From: Pseudomonadota bacterium
GTDB taxonomy: Bacteria; Desulfobacterota; Desulfovibrionia; Desulfovibrionales; Desulfovibrionaceae
DNA: 64,000 nt
Direction: 5' to 3'
NCBI GenBank assembly: GCA_018822105.1
Contig: JAHJLB010000062.1
Span: forward strand, 1 to 64,000
Shown: in pieces, positions 25,124 to 34,185 of the stretch
Layout: each line of letters starts with the position of its first letter
Numbering within the stretch: position 1 is the first letter of the stretch
Program-made: the position numbers and the translations under genes
The notes under the pieces: generated by a model
Databases searched by the model: none
Seen by the model: the letters and a program-made list of their open reading frames with translations, nothing else
What the model was told of the DNA's origin: nothing

Positions 25124-27007
25124 ATGACCGACCAGACCACCACCGCCCCCACGCAAAGCGAAGAGCGCGACTACGACGAGTACCGGGTCATCGAGGACCT
25201 GGGCGGCTGGAAGCGCACCCACACCTGCAACGAGCTCACGGCCGCCGACCTGGGCCGGGAGGTGACCCTCATGGGCTGGGTGCAGTTCCGGCGCGACCAC
25301 GGCGGCCTCATCTTCATCGACCTGCGCGACCGCGAGGGCCTGACCCAGACCGTGTTCAGCCCCGAGGGCGACGCCGACGCGAAGCAGGCCCACGAGCGCG
25401 CCCACGCCATCCGCATCGAGTATGTGGTGGCCCTGCGCGGCATCGTCAGCCGCCGGCCCGAGGGCATGTCCAACCCGGGCATGCTCACGGGCGAGATCGA
25501 GGTCGTGGTGCAGCAGTGGAAGCTCTTGAACACCTCGGACACCCCGCCCTTTCCCATCGAGGACCGCGTGGACGCGGCGGAGATGCTGCGCCTCAAGTAC
25601 CGCTACCTGGACCTGCGGCGTCCGCGCCTGGCCAGGAACCTGATCCTGCGCAACAAGGCCGCCCAGAGCGTGCGCCGCTACCTGGACTCCCTGGGCTTCC
25701 TGGAGATCGAGACGCCGGTGCTGACCAAGAGCACCCCGGAGGGCGCGCGCGACTTCCTGGTGCCCAGCCGCATGACCCAGGGCGCGTTCTACGCCCTGCC
25801 CCAGTCCCCGCAGATCTTCAAGCAGCTTCTGATGGTGGCCGGCCTGGACCGCTATTTCCAGATCGTCAAATGCTTCCGCGACGAGGACCTGCGCGCCGAC
25901 CGCCAGCCCGAGTTCACCCAGATCGACATCGAGATGAGCTTCCCGGACGAGGAGCAGGTCATGGCCATGGCCGAGGGCCTCGTCCGCACGCTGTTCAGCG
26001 AGACCATCGGCGCGGAGCTCCCCGCGAGCTTCCCGCGCATGAGCTTCCAGCAGGCCATGGACGAGTACGGCGTGGACAAGCCCGACGTGCGCTTCGGCCT
26101 CAAGCTGGCCGACGTGAAGGACATCTTCGCGGGCGGCGGGTTCAAGGTCTTTGCGGCCGCGCCCTGCCTGAAGGCCATGCGCGTGCCCGGCGGGCTCGAG
26201 CTCTCGCGCAAGGAGATCGACGACTACACCGAGTTCGTGAAGATCTACGGCGCGCAGGGCCTGGCCTGGATCAAGATCAAGGAGGACGGCGAGTGGCAGT
26301 CGCCCATCGTCAAGTTCTTCTCCGAGGACGAGAAGGCCCGGCTGGCCGAGTGCCTGGGCATGGCCCCCGGCGACATCGTGTTCTTCCAGGCGGCCAGCGC
26401 CGACGTCGCCAACGCCTCCTTGGGCAACCTGCGCCTCAAGCTGGGCGAGCGCTTCGGCCTCATCGACGAAGGGGCGTTCGCCCCTCTTTGGGTGACGGAT
26501 TTTCCGTTGCTTGAGTACGACCCGGAGGACAAGCGCTGGGTGGCCAAGCACCACCCCTTCACCTCGCCCCAGCCGGGCCAGATGGACACCATCGCCACGG
26601 ATCCGGGCGGGGCCCTGGCCAGGGCCTACGACCTGGTGCTCAACGGCTCCGAGATCGGCGGCGGGTCCATCCGCATCCACACCCCGGCCGCGCAGAAGGC
26701 CATGTTCCAGGCCCTGGGCATCAGCGACGGGGAGGCCGAGGAGAAGTTCGGGTTCCTCATCGAGGCCCTGAAGTTCGGCGCGCCGCCCCACGGCGGCATT
26801 GCCTTCGGCCTGGACCGCATTATCATGATCCTGACGGGGGCCAAGAGCATCCGCGACGTCATCGCCTTCCCCAAGACCCAGAAGGCCACCTGCCTCATGA
26901 CCGACGCGCCCAATGTCGTCGCCAAGAAGCAGCTGCGCGAACTGGGCATCCAGGTGCGGGAGAAGGCGGCGGCCAACCAGACCGAAGACAAGCAGGCAGA
27001 GGCCTAA
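25124..27007 (+). CDS. aspS: Aspartyl-tRNA synthetase
   Basis: This 627-residue bacterial-type AspRS has an N-terminal OB-fold anticodon domain (GWVQFRRDHGGLIFIDLRD) and motif 2 FRDEDLRADRQPEFTQID. A GAD insertion domain occupies the middle (about 300-430), and motif 3 is GGIAFGLDRI. It charges tRNA-Asp, whose gene lies 2.6 kb downstream. Whether it also charges tRNA-Asn cannot be judged without knowing if the genome has asnS. AAGGAAG precedes the ATG. def starts six bases after the stop. Confidence 0.95.
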   Translation: MTDQTTTAPTQSEERDYDEYRVIEDLGGWKRTHTCNELTAADLGREVTLMGWVQFRRDHGGLIFIDLRDREGLTQTVFSPEGDADAKQAHERAHAIRIEYVVALRGIVSRRPEGMSNPGMLTGEIEVVVQQWKLLNTSDTPPFPIEDRVDAAEMLRLKYRYLDLRRPRLARNLILRNKAAQSVRRYLDSLGFLEIETPVLTKSTPEGARDFLVPSRMTQGAFYALPQSPQIFKQLLMVAGLDRYFQIVKCFRDEDLRADRQPEFTQIDIEMSFPDEEQVMAMAEGLVRTLFSETIGAELPASFPRMSFQQAMDEYGVDKPDVRFGLKLADVKDIFAGGGFKVFAAAPCLKAMRVPGGLELSRKEIDDYTEFVKIYGAQGLAWIKIKEDGEWQSPIVKFFSEDEKARLAECLGMAPGDIVFFQAASADVANASLGNLRLKLGERFGLIDEGAFAPLWVTDFPLLEYDPEDKRWVAKHHPFTSPQPGQMDTIATDPGGALARAYDLVLNGSEIGGGSIRIHTPAAQKAMFQALGISDGEAEEKFGFLIEALKFGAPPHGGIAFGLDRIIMILTGAKSIRDVIAFPKTQKATCLMTDAPNVVAKKQLRELGIQVREKAAANQTEDKQAEA

Positions 27008-27012
27008 GAACC

Positions 27013-27516
27013 ATGACCAAGCTCCGCATCCGCACCTACCCCGACCCCGTGCTGGCCCAAAAGGCCGAGCCCGTGGGCGAGATCACGCCGGAAATCGCCC
27101 AGCTCATCAAGGACATGCTCCAGACCATGTACGAGAGCGACGGCGTGGGCCTGGCCGCGCCCCAGGTGGGCAGGAGCCTCCGGCTCATCACCCTCGACGA
27201 GACCGGGCCCAAGGAGCGCCTGCGGCCCGTGGTCGTCCTGAACCCGGTGCTCTCGGACTGCACCGGGGCCAAGGAGTCCGAGGAGTCCTGCCTGAGCCTG
27301 CCGACCTTCAACTGCATCGTCAAGCGCGCCGAGTGCGTCACCGTGCGCGGCATGGACGAGCAGGGCCAGGACATCGAGATCAAGGCCGAAGGGCTTCTGG
27401 CCGTGATCCTGCAGCACGAGATCGACCACCTGGAGGGCAAGACCCTTGTGAACCACGCCAGCCGCCTCAAGCGCACCATGTACGACACCAAGGTCAAGAA
27501 ATGGCTGAAGAACTAG
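27013..27516 (+). CDS. def: Peptide deformylase
   Basis: This 167-residue protein carries the three deformylase motifs: GVGLAAPQVG, EESCLSLP (normally EGCLS, so Ser replaces Gly before the metal-binding Cys) and HEIDHLEG. It removes the formyl group from nascent N-termini using Fe2+ or Zn2+. The gene overlaps fmt by 16 bases, the classic def-fmt coupling of deformylation with initiator-tRNA formylation. Confidence 0.95.
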   Translation: MTKLRIRTYPDPVLAQKAEPVGEITPEIAQLIKDMLQTMYESDGVGLAAPQVGRSLRLITLDETGPKERLRPVVVLNPVLSDCTGAKESEESCLSLPTFNCIVKRAECVTVRGMDEQGQDIEIKAEGLLAVILQHEIDHLEGKTLVNHASRLKRTMYDTKVKKWLKN

Positions 27517-28517
27517 GCGCGGAGGCGCCGGAGGGCCTGGGCCGGCTGCCTGAGCCGCCGCTCAAGGTGGTCTTCATGGGCACGCCGGACTTCGCGGCGG
27601 TGATCCTGCGCCGGCTTGCGGCCTGGCCCGGGGCCGCGGTGCTCTGCGTCTACACCCAGCCCGACCGCCCCAGCGGGCGCGGACGGGAGAGGCGGCCCTC
27701 GGCCGTGAAGCTGGCCGCCCTCGAGGGCGGCATCGAGGTGCGCCAGCCCCTGAACTTCAAGGACCCGGCGGAGGTGGCCGCCCTGGCCGCCTTGGGCGCC
27801 GACGTGCTGGTGGTGGCGGCCTACGGGCTCATCCTGCCCCAGGCCGTGCTCGACGCCTGCCGCCTCATGGCGATGAACGTCCACGCCTCGCTGCTGCCGC
27901 GCTGGCGCGGGGCCGCGCCCATCCAGCGCGCCCTGGAGGCCGGGGACCAGGCCACGGGCATCACCATCATGCGCATGGAGCTGGGTCTGGACGCCGGGCC
28001 CATCCTTCTGCAGCGCGCCCTGCGCATCGCCGAGACCGACCACGCCGGCACCCTGCACGACGAACTGGCGCACCTGGGCGCCGAGGCCCTGCTGGAGGCC
28101 CTGACGCGCCTGCCCCAGGGCCGGCTCCTGAACATGCCCCAGGACGCCTCCCGCGTGGTCTACGCGCCCAAGCTGGCCAAGGACGAGGGCCGCATCGACT
28201 GGAGCCGCGGGGCGCAGGAGCTGCACAACCACATCCGGGCCATGCACCCCTGGCCGGGGGCGACCTTTGACTGGACGAGCCCCTCCGGCAAGGCCGTGAC
28301 CCTGAACATCGAGCCGGGCCGCGTGGGCGCGGAGCTGACCCCGGGTCCGGCGGGCCTGCCCATTCCGGGCACCATCCTGGGCCTGGTGGAGGGCCATCTG
28401 GCCATCGCCTGCGCGGACAAGGCCTACCTGACCCCGCGCATCACCCCCCAGGGCAGGAAGCCCCAGGACGCCGCGGCCTTCGCCTGCGGCTACCTGAAGC
28501 CCGCCAGCCAGGGCTGA
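27501..28517 (+). CDS. fmt: Methionyl-tRNA formyltransferase
   Basis: This 338-residue protein has an N-terminal formyl-transferase domain with VVFMGTPDFA, MNVHASLLPRWRGAAPIQRA and the metal-free active-site Asn/His/Asp set, and a C-terminal OB-like tRNA-binding domain (about 205-330). The ATG at 27501 lies inside def, in another frame; it gives a 15-residue extension before the core but is the only start with correct spacing. The product formylates Met-tRNAfMet for translation initiation. Confidence 0.93.
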   Translation: MAEELGAEAPEGLGRLPEPPLKVVFMGTPDFAAVILRRLAAWPGAAVLCVYTQPDRPSGRGRERRPSAVKLAALEGGIEVRQPLNFKDPAEVAALAALGADVLVVAAYGLILPQAVLDACRLMAMNVHASLLPRWRGAAPIQRALEAGDQATGITIMRMELGLDAGPILLQRALRIAETDHAGTLHDELAHLGAEALLEALTRLPQGRLLNMPQDASRVVYAPKLAKDEGRIDWSRGAQELHNHIRAMHPWPGATFDWTSPSGKAVTLNIEPGRVGAELTPGPAGLPIPGTILGLVEGHLAIACADKAYLTPRITPQGRKPQDAAAFACGYLKPASQG

Positions 28518-28535
28518 GCGCTCCGGAAGGGCCAT

Positions 28536-29303
28536 ATGGACACGGCAGAGCACGGCACCTCGCGCAAGCGCCTGTTCATCGGCCTCATCGCCGGGACCTG
28601 CACCCTGGTCTGCGTGCTTTTGGCCCTGCTCTGGGTCATCCCCTACATCGGCCTGAGAAACATCCACCCCTATGCCCCGTGGGTGCTGGGGGCCATCCTG
28701 GGCACGCTCTTCGTGCTGGTGCTCTGGGCCAGCCTGGGGCTGCTGCTGAGCGTCCTTTCGCCCCGTCCGCTGCCCCTGGCCCAGCGCATGCGCGGGGTCA
28801 CGGTGAAGCTGCTGCTGCCGCTCATGAGCCTGCTGGGCCGGGCGCTGGGCCTGTCCAAGGAGGACATCCACACCTCCTTCATCAAGGTCAACAACGAGCT
28901 TGTGCTGCGCGAACTGGGGCGCTTCGATCCCTCGCGCATCCTGCTGCTCATGCCGCACTGCCTGCAGAACAGCCGCTGCGAGATGCGCCTGACCTACGAC
29001 GTGGACAACTGCAAGCGCTGCGGCACCTGCCCCATCGCGGCCCTGCTGGAGCTGCGCGACCGCTACGGGGTGCACCTGGCCGTGGCCACGGGCGGCACCA
29101 TCGCCCGGCGCATCGTGGTTCAGAAGCGGCCCAAGGTGATCATCGCCGTGGCCTGCTACCGCGACCTGGCCAGCGGCATCCAGGACACCTACCCCCTGCC
29201 GGTCTTCGGCGTGCTGAACGAGCGGCCCAACGGCCCCTGCCTGGACACCCTGGTGCCCCTGGACAACCTTGAGGCCGCGCTGACGCGGTTTATCAAGCCC
29301 TAG
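28536..29303 (+). CDS. DUF116 membrane protein
   Basis: This 255-residue protein has two N-terminal transmembrane helices (about 13-36 and 46-72) and a cytoplasmic domain. The domain has LLLMPHCLQNSRCEMR and CKRCGTCPIAAL, then a second Cys motif VIIAVACYRDLASG. These conserved Cys/His positions of the DUF116 family suggest a metal or Fe-S site. It follows fmt by 18 bases and is probably in the same transcript. The fmt-DUF116 neighbourhood recurs in Deltaproteobacteria, but function is unknown. Confidence 0.85.
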   Translation: MDTAEHGTSRKRLFIGLIAGTCTLVCVLLALLWVIPYIGLRNIHPYAPWVLGAILGTLFVLVLWASLGLLLSVLSPRPLPLAQRMRGVTVKLLLPLMSLLGRALGLSKEDIHTSFIKVNNELVLRELGRFDPSRILLLMPHCLQNSRCEMRLTYDVDNCKRCGTCPIAALLELRDRYGVHLAVATGGTIARRIVVQKRPKVIIAVACYRDLASGIQDTYPLPVFGVLNERPNGPCLDTLVPLDNLEAALTRFIKP

Positions 29304-29615
29304 CGCCCCGCGCCCTCTCCGGGCTCCCTGCGGCGGCGCCTCTCCTGCCCTGTCCCCCCTTGTGCTGCGCGCAGGGCCAGACCGGAAATTTTGGAAGGAA
29401 GGATGACTTCGGTCCCGTGGCGTGGACAGCATGAGGGGGCGGGCAGTGCGTGGCGCCAACTGCCCGTGGCGCGAGGAGCGCCCTGAGAGCCGGAAGCCTT
29501 GCGTCGTTCAGAGGTTCCCGCGCGGGGGAGGCGGCAAGAGCCGAAGCGCCATACAGCCTTCAGCATCCGCCTGCGGGCTTGGCGGACAACGGCATGCCTC
29601 GGTCCGCAGGGCGTG
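29304..29615. other. Gap between the DUF116 gene and the tRNA terminator
   Basis: No gene, repeat or clear signal is seen in these 312 bases. There is no good intrinsic terminator for the upstream operon. Confidence 0.5.
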
Positions 29616-29648
29616 AAAAAGGGGCGGAACCTTTCGGTTCCACCCCTT
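29616..29648 (-). terminator. Terminator of the tRNA transcript
   Basis: On the minus strand an 11-base-pair stem with a GAAA loop is followed by TTTTT (A residues at 29616-29620 on the plus strand). Confidence 0.85.
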
Positions 29649-29656
29649 GGTAGTGC

Positions 29657-29733
29657 TGGCGGAGCGGACGGGACTTGAACCCGTGGCCTCCGACGTGACA
29701 GGCCGGCGTTATAACCAGCTTAACTACCGCTCC
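29657..29733 (-). tRNA. tRNA-Asp (anticodon GTC)
   Basis: The 77-base gene, CCA end included, folds as a cloverleaf. The acceptor stem is GGAGCGG/CCGCTCC. The anticodon loop CTGTCAC gives GTC, and the T-loop TTCAAGT is standard. It is the second gene of a two-tRNA transcript. Confidence 0.97.
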
Positions 29734-29746
29734 GCGTATAAAGTCG

Positions 29747-29822
29747 TGGTAGGCGGAACAGGGCTCGAACCTGTGACCTCCGGCTTGTAAGGCCGATGCT
29801 CTGCCAGCTGAGCTATCCGCCC
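29747..29822 (-). tRNA. tRNA-Val (anticodon TAC)
   Basis: This 76-base cloverleaf with encoded CCA has acceptor stem GGGCGGA/TCCGCCT (a G-U pair at 1-72), D-arm AGCTCAGCTGGCAGAGC, anticodon loop CTTACAA and T-loop TTCGAGC. It lies 13 bases upstream of tRNA-Asp on the same strand. Confidence 0.97.
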
Positions 29823-29901
29823 GGAGGGTTTCGAGCATCAACTTCAGAGCAAATCCAGGGCCGTCCCCGGCGCGCTCCAAGCGGCTGCCCACCACGGAGA
29901 A

Positions 29902-29946
29902 AACCCTTTGCCACGACCAGCCCCGGCTGTCAAAGGGTTTTTTCCG
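29902..29946 (-). terminator. Terminator of the aminotransferase-permease operon
   Basis: AACCCTTTG (29902-29910) pairs with CAAAGGGTT (29931-29939), with an inner CAGCC/GGCTG stem. T and A runs on both sides would let it work in either direction. Confidence 0.7.
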
Positions 29947-29964
29947 ATTTTTTGCACAAGGGCC

Positions 29965-31239
29965 CTAGCCGTCCCCCCGCAGGGCCGCGATGGGGTCCAG
30001 CCCGGCCGCATGCCTGGCCGGCCGCATGCCGAAGATGACGCCGATGGCCACGGCGCTTGCCAGGGACAGGAAGAACACCTTCCAGGAGAACAGGATCTTG
30101 AGCATGCCCAGGCGCGTCAGCAGCTGCCCCAGGCCCAGGCCAAGGCCCAGGCCCACCAGCCCGCCCAGGGCGGTGAGCACTGCGGCCTCCATGAGGAACT
30201 GGAGCATGATGGCCTGGCTGGTGGCGCCCACGGCCTTTTTGAGCCCGATCTCGCGGCTGCGCTCGGACACGCTGATGGAGAAGAGGTTGGCCAGCACGAA
30301 CCCGCCCACGGTCATGGCCGCGGCCGCCGTGACGCCCAGGAAGGCCACCAGCCCGCCCTTGAAGGCCGAGAGGAAGCCCAGGACCTCGTCGGCGGTGATG
30401 ATGCTGAAGTCGTCGTCCTGTCCAGGGGCAAGGCCGTGGCTCATGCGCAGAAACGAGCGCAGGTTCTCCACATGGTCGGCCATGCGCTCCGGGGCCAGGA
30501 ACTTGATGCGCATGGCCCGGAAGGTGCGGCGGTCCATGTTGAAGCGCGCGGTCAGGGTGCTCATGGGGATGATGACGCGGTCGTCGATGTCCCCGCCGGG
30601 CCCGCTCATGACGCCCCGGTACTTCAGCCGCCCGATGACCTGGACCTGGAACTTGTCCAGCAGGAAGGTGCGCCCGATGGGCGAGGCCTCGCCGAAGAGC
30701 TCTCGGGCGGGCTTGTCGCCCAGGATGGCCACGCGCGCCCCGCTGCGCTCGTCCTCGGCGCTGATGTCGCGGCCCTCCACCAGGGGCCAGTTCCAGGCCT
30801 CGGCATAGCCCGCGCTGGAGCCCACCACCTGCGTGCCCGGCACGGAGGCGTCGCCGTATTTCAGCGGCACATCGCCCTTGGAGCGCATGGGCACCACCAG
30901 ATAGGCCCCAGGAAGGGACTGCCGGATGCCGCGCATGTCGTCCTGGGTCATGGTGTTGGTGCGCGCGCCCACGGCCTGCTTCTTGATGTTTCCGCCGAAG
31001 ACCATGGCCGCGTCCGGGCCGAAGGAGGCCACGATCTCCTTGGCCGTGCGTTCGGCCCCGTCCACGGCGGTGACGATGAGGGTGAGGGAGGCCACGCCGA
31101 AGCCCACGCCCAGGATGACGAAAATCGAGCGCACCTTGTAGGCCCAGACCGCGCTGAAGGCCATGACGCGCAGGCGCTCCAGCTGGCGGGCCAGAAGCCC
31201 CAGGCCGCCCAGGGCAAAGAGATGCGGCAGGCCCGGCAC
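29965..31239 (-). CDS. FtsX/MacB-type ABC transporter permease (no adjacent ATPase)
   Basis: This 424-residue protein has the MacB topology. One N-terminal helix (about 38-60) leads to a large periplasmic domain with QVVGSSAGYAEAWNWPLVEGR. Three C-terminal helices follow, with the SERSREIGLKKAVGA loop that contacts the ATPase. The GTG start at 31239 is chosen because GGAGG lies six bases before it. It follows the aminotransferase gene by 15 bases. No ATPase is beside it; the one at 6.8 kb already has its own permease, so the partner is probably elsewhere. Substrate unknown. Confidence 0.8.
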   Translation of the reverse strand: MPGLPHLFALGGLGLLARQLERLRVMAFSAVWAYKVRSIFVILGVGFGVASLTLIVTAVDGAERTAKEIVASFGPDAAMVFGGNIKKQAVGARTNTMTQDDMRGIRQSLPGAYLVVPMRSKGDVPLKYGDASVPGTQVVGSSAGYAEAWNWPLVEGRDISAEDERSGARVAILGDKPARELFGEASPIGRTFLLDKFQVQVIGRLKYRGVMSGPGGDIDDRVIIPMSTLTARFNMDRRTFRAMRIKFLAPERMADHVENLRSFLRMSHGLAPGQDDDFSIITADEVLGFLSAFKGGLVAFLGVTAAAAMTVGGFVLANLFSISVSERSREIGLKKAVGATSQAIMLQFLMEAAVLTALGGLVGLGLGLGLGQLLTRLGMLKILFSWKVFFLSLASAVAIGVIFGMRPARHAAGLDPIAALRGDG

Positions 31240-31254
31240 GTGCGGCCTCCGCCC

Positions 31255-32484
31255 CTAGTCCTGGCAGCCGCGCTGCATGGCGGCCTCGTCCAGGTCAAGG
31301 GAGGCGCTGCGCCTGGCCCGGCAGATCTCCAGGCACTGCGCCAGCCGCCGGATGCCCTCGTTGATGGTCTCGCTGTCGGCGTTGGAATAGTTCAGGCGCA
31401 GGGTGTCCTCGCCCGTGCCGTCCACGTGGAAGGCCGCGCCCGGCACAAAGGCCACCTTGCGCTCCACGGCCAGCTGCAGCAGCTCCATGGAGGAGAGCCC
31501 CTCGGGCAGGGTGGCCCAGAGGAACATGCCGCCCTCCGGGGCCGTGACCCGGACGTCCCTGGGGAAGTGGCGGGCGATGGCCTCCTGCATGGCCCGGCAC
31601 TGGCCGCCGTAGAGCTTGCGGATGCGCGCCACGTGGGCCTCGAAGTCGTTGTCGGCCAGGAAGCGCTGCACCACCATCTGGTCCAGTGAGCCCGTGTGCA
31701 GGTCCGCGGCCTGCTTGGCGATGACCAGCCGCTCCATGATCTCGCCCTGGGCCACGATCCAGCCCAGGCGGAAGCCCGGCGCGGCGATCTTGGAGAAGGT
31801 GCCCAGCAGCAGGGAGTGCTCCGGGCGCTGGGCGTACACCGGCGGCAGGTCGCGCCCGGCGAAGCGCAGCTCGCCGTAGGGGTCGTCCTCCAGGAAGAAG
31901 CAGTCGTGGCGGCGCAGCAGCTCGGCCACCTGGGCGCGCTTGGCCTCGGAATAGGACAGGCCCGAGGGGTTCTGGAAGCTGGTCACGGCGTAGAAGAGCT
32001 TGGCCCCGGCCAGGGCCCGGTCCAGGGCCGGCAGGTCCGGGCCGTCGTCCAGCAGCGGCACGGAGCGCCAGTGGGGCCGGAACAGGGAGAAGGCCTGGAT
32101 GGCGCCCAGGTAGCCGGGCTTCTCGATGACCACGGGGTCGCCCGCGTTGACCAGCACCTTGGCCGCCAGGTCCAGGGCCTGCTGGGAGCCGGTGGTGATG
32201 AGGATGTCGGCCGGGTCCACGTCCAGGCCCTTCTTGGCGCGGTAGCGGTCGGCGATCCACTGCCGCAGGGGCAGGTAGCCTTCGGTGGCGGAGTATTGCA
32301 GGGCGCGCGCGCCGGACTCGGCCAGCACGGCGCTCGCCGCGGCGGCGATTTCGGCCACGGGGAAGGAGGCCGGGTTGGGCAGGCCCCCGGCGAAGGAGAT
32401 GACCGTGGGGTCGGCGGTGACCTTCAGGATCTCGCGGATGAACGAGCGCTGGGCTCCCTGCATGCGCAGGGCGAACTGGGGCAT
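31255..32484 (-). CDS. PLP-dependent aminotransferase, class I/II (LysN/aminoadipate type)
   Basis: This 409-residue fold-type I aminotransferase has the PLP lysine in GTFSKIAAPGFRLGWI (about residue 240), ITTGSQQALDLAAKVL at the cofactor phosphate site and a C-terminal LRLNYSNAD. It groups by eye with the stand-alone enzymes annotated as 2-aminoadipate or aromatic/branched-chain aminotransferases, without a GntR domain. The amino donor is not predictable. It is the first gene of a two-gene unit with the ABC permease. Confidence 0.85.
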   Translation of the reverse strand: MPQFALRMQGAQRSFIREILKVTADPTVISFAGGLPNPASFPVAEIAAAASAVLAESGARALQYSATEGYLPLRQWIADRYRAKKGLDVDPADILITTGSQQALDLAAKVLVNAGDPVVIEKPGYLGAIQAFSLFRPHWRSVPLLDDGPDLPALDRALAGAKLFYAVTSFQNPSGLSYSEAKRAQVAELLRRHDCFFLEDDPYGELRFAGRDLPPVYAQRPEHSLLLGTFSKIAAPGFRLGWIVAQGEIMERLVIAKQAADLHTGSLDQMVVQRFLADNDFEAHVARIRKLYGGQCRAMQEAIARHFPRDVRVTAPEGGMFLWATLPEGLSSMELLQLAVERKVAFVPGAAFHVDGTGEDTLRLNYSNADSETINEGIRRLAQCLEICRARRSASLDLDEAAMQRGCQD

Positions 32485-32658
32485 GGCGGACTCCTTGCGC
32501 CGGATTGGCGTCTGGGGGGCAGTCTAGGCCGCGGGGCCGACGATATCAAGCCTTGGCACGCGGCAACGCCGGGGCAGGGGGCGGGCCCCTCCCTTGACAA
32601 TTTATTGCGCTGCGGCGAACTTGGGGCAGGCATTTCGCCCTCAAGGAGCCCCGCACCC

Positions 32659-33462
32659 ATGCTGACCGACGTTGACCAGATCCTGCGCGACCTGGAAGCC
32701 ATCCGCGCCAAGAATCCCGTTGTCCTGTCCATCACCAACTACGTGGTGACCAACACCACGGCCAACGCGCTTCTGGCCATCGGGGCCTCGCCCATCATGA
32801 GCCACGCCGTGGAGGAGATGGCCGAGCTGGTCGGCATCTCCGGCGCGCTGGTCATCAACCTGGGCACCGTGGCCCAGGAGTATCTGGCGGCCATGGATCC
32901 GGCCTGGAGCGCCGCCGAAGCGGCGGGTGTGCCGGTGGTCCTGGACCCCGTGGGCGCCGGGGCCTCCACCCTGCGCACCCAGACCCCCCTTGGCCTCCTG
33001 GCCAGGCACAAGGCCGGCATCGTCCGGGGCAACGCCTCGGAGATCATGACCCTGGCCGGCAGCGGAGGCGGGGCCCGGGGCGTGGACAGCACGGCCAGGA
33101 CCGACGAGGCGGCGGGCTTTGCGGGCGAACTGGCCCGGCGGCATGCCTGCGCGGTGGTGGTCAGCGGCGAGGCGGACCTGGTCTGCCAGGGCGCGGCCAG
33201 CGCCCGGGTGCTGGGCGGCAGCGCGCTGATGCCGCGCGTCACCGGCCTGGGCTGCACGGCCACGGCCCTCTGCGGGGCCTTTGCCGCCGTGAACCCGAAT
33301 CCCTTTGAGGCGGCGCTGGGGGCCTGCGTGGTCATGAAGGTGGCGGGCGAGATGGCGGCGGAAAAGGCCGCCGGCCCCGGCACCCTGCAGCTCCACCTGT
33401 ACGACGCCCTGTATGCCCTGGGCGAGAAGGACCTGCGCCAACGCCTCCGGGTGGAGCGCTAG
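32659..33462 (+). CDS. thiM: Hydroxyethylthiazole kinase
   Basis: This 267-residue ThiM phosphorylates 4-methyl-5-(2-hydroxyethyl)thiazole in thiamine salvage. Visible family motifs are TNYVVTNTTANALLAIGASP, VVLDPVGAGAS and the catalytic VTGLGCTATALCGAF near residue 195-210. The ATG at 32659 lies behind AAGGAGCCCC. thiE follows after two bases. A TTGACA sits 60 bases upstream without a good -10, and I see no TPP-riboswitch core in the leader. Confidence 0.93.
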   Translation: MLTDVDQILRDLEAIRAKNPVVLSITNYVVTNTTANALLAIGASPIMSHAVEEMAELVGISGALVINLGTVAQEYLAAMDPAWSAAEAAGVPVVLDPVGAGASTLRTQTPLGLLARHKAGIVRGNASEIMTLAGSGGGARGVDSTARTDEAAGFAGELARRHACAVVVSGEADLVCQGAASARVLGGSALMPRVTGLGCTATALCGAFAAVNPNPFEAALGACVVMKVAGEMAAEKAAGPGTLQLHLYDALYALGEKDLRQRLRVER

Positions 33463-33464
33463 CC

Positions 33465-34136
33465 ATGCCCCCGGCCCCCGGGCCTTCCGGCCGACCGGTA
33501 CCGGACCTTTCGCTGTACCTGGTCACGGACAGGCGGCTCTGCGGGGAGCGGAGCCTGCTCGACGTGGTGGGCCTAGCCGTGCGCGGCGGGGCGCGGGTGG
33601 TGCAGTTGCGCGAGAAGCGCCTGGACATGCGCGCCCTGGTGGACCTGGCCCGCGCCCTCATGGGCCTGCTCAAGCCCTTCGGGGTGCCGCTGATCATCAA
33701 CGACCGCGTGGACGCGGCCCTGGCCGTGGGCGCCGCCGGGGTGCACCTGGGCCAGAGCGACATGCCCGTGGAGCTGGCCCGGCACCTGCTGGGGCCGGAG
33801 GCCATCCTCGGCCTGTCCCTGGAGCGGCCGGAGCACCTGCGCGAGGCCGAGCGCTTCGACCTGGACTATTACGGGGTGAGCCCGCTGTTCCCCACGGCCA
33901 CCAAGCCCGAGCTCCTGTCGGCCTGGGGCCTGGACGGCCTGGCCGCCCTGCGCCGGGCCACGAGGCGGCCCCTGGTGGGCATCGGCGGCATCGGCCCGGA
34001 CAGCGCCGAGGCGGTCATCCGCGCCGGGGCCGACGGGGTGGCCGTGGTCTCGGCCATCTGCGGCGCCGCAGACCCCCTGCGGGCGGCGGAGGCCCTGGCC
34101 CTGGCCGTTGGCCGGGCGCGCCGCGACCTCCCGTAG
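33465..34136 (+). CDS. thiE: Thiamine-phosphate synthase
   Basis: This 223-residue TIM-barrel ThiE has VVQLREK, LIINDRVDAALAVGA, GVHLGQSDMP, YYGVSPLFPTATK and VGIGGIGPDSAE. It joins the ThiM product (thiazole phosphate) to HMP pyrophosphate to give thiamine phosphate, so thiM-thiE is a compact salvage module. The N-terminus has about a dozen Pro-rich extra residues. Translation is coupled to thiM. Confidence 0.93.
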   Translation: MPPAPGPSGRPVPDLSLYLVTDRRLCGERSLLDVVGLAVRGGARVVQLREKRLDMRALVDLARALMGLLKPFGVPLIINDRVDAALAVGAAGVHLGQSDMPVELARHLLGPEAILGLSLERPEHLREAERFDLDYYGVSPLFPTATKPELLSAWGLDGLAALRRATRRPLVGIGGIGPDSAEAVIRAGADGVAVVSAICGAADPLRAAEALALAVGRARRDLP

Positions 34137-34185
34137 GGGCCGGGTTTCCGGGCCGGAAGGGGGGGCGTGTGCCCCCGGGCGGGCC

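Noticed and set aside
29657-29822. tRNA genes as an attachment site for the nearby element
   Set aside because: They are 6 kb from the element and intact, with no repeated 3' tRNA segment at the element ends.
32594-32622. thiM promoter at TTGACA 32594
   Set aside because: The hexamer is perfect, but the 17-base position reads GAACTT, which is too poor a -10 to list as a feature.
32520-32658. Possible TPP riboswitch before thiM
   Set aside because: No CTGAGA-type core or matching stems could be found, and the leader is too short for the element.
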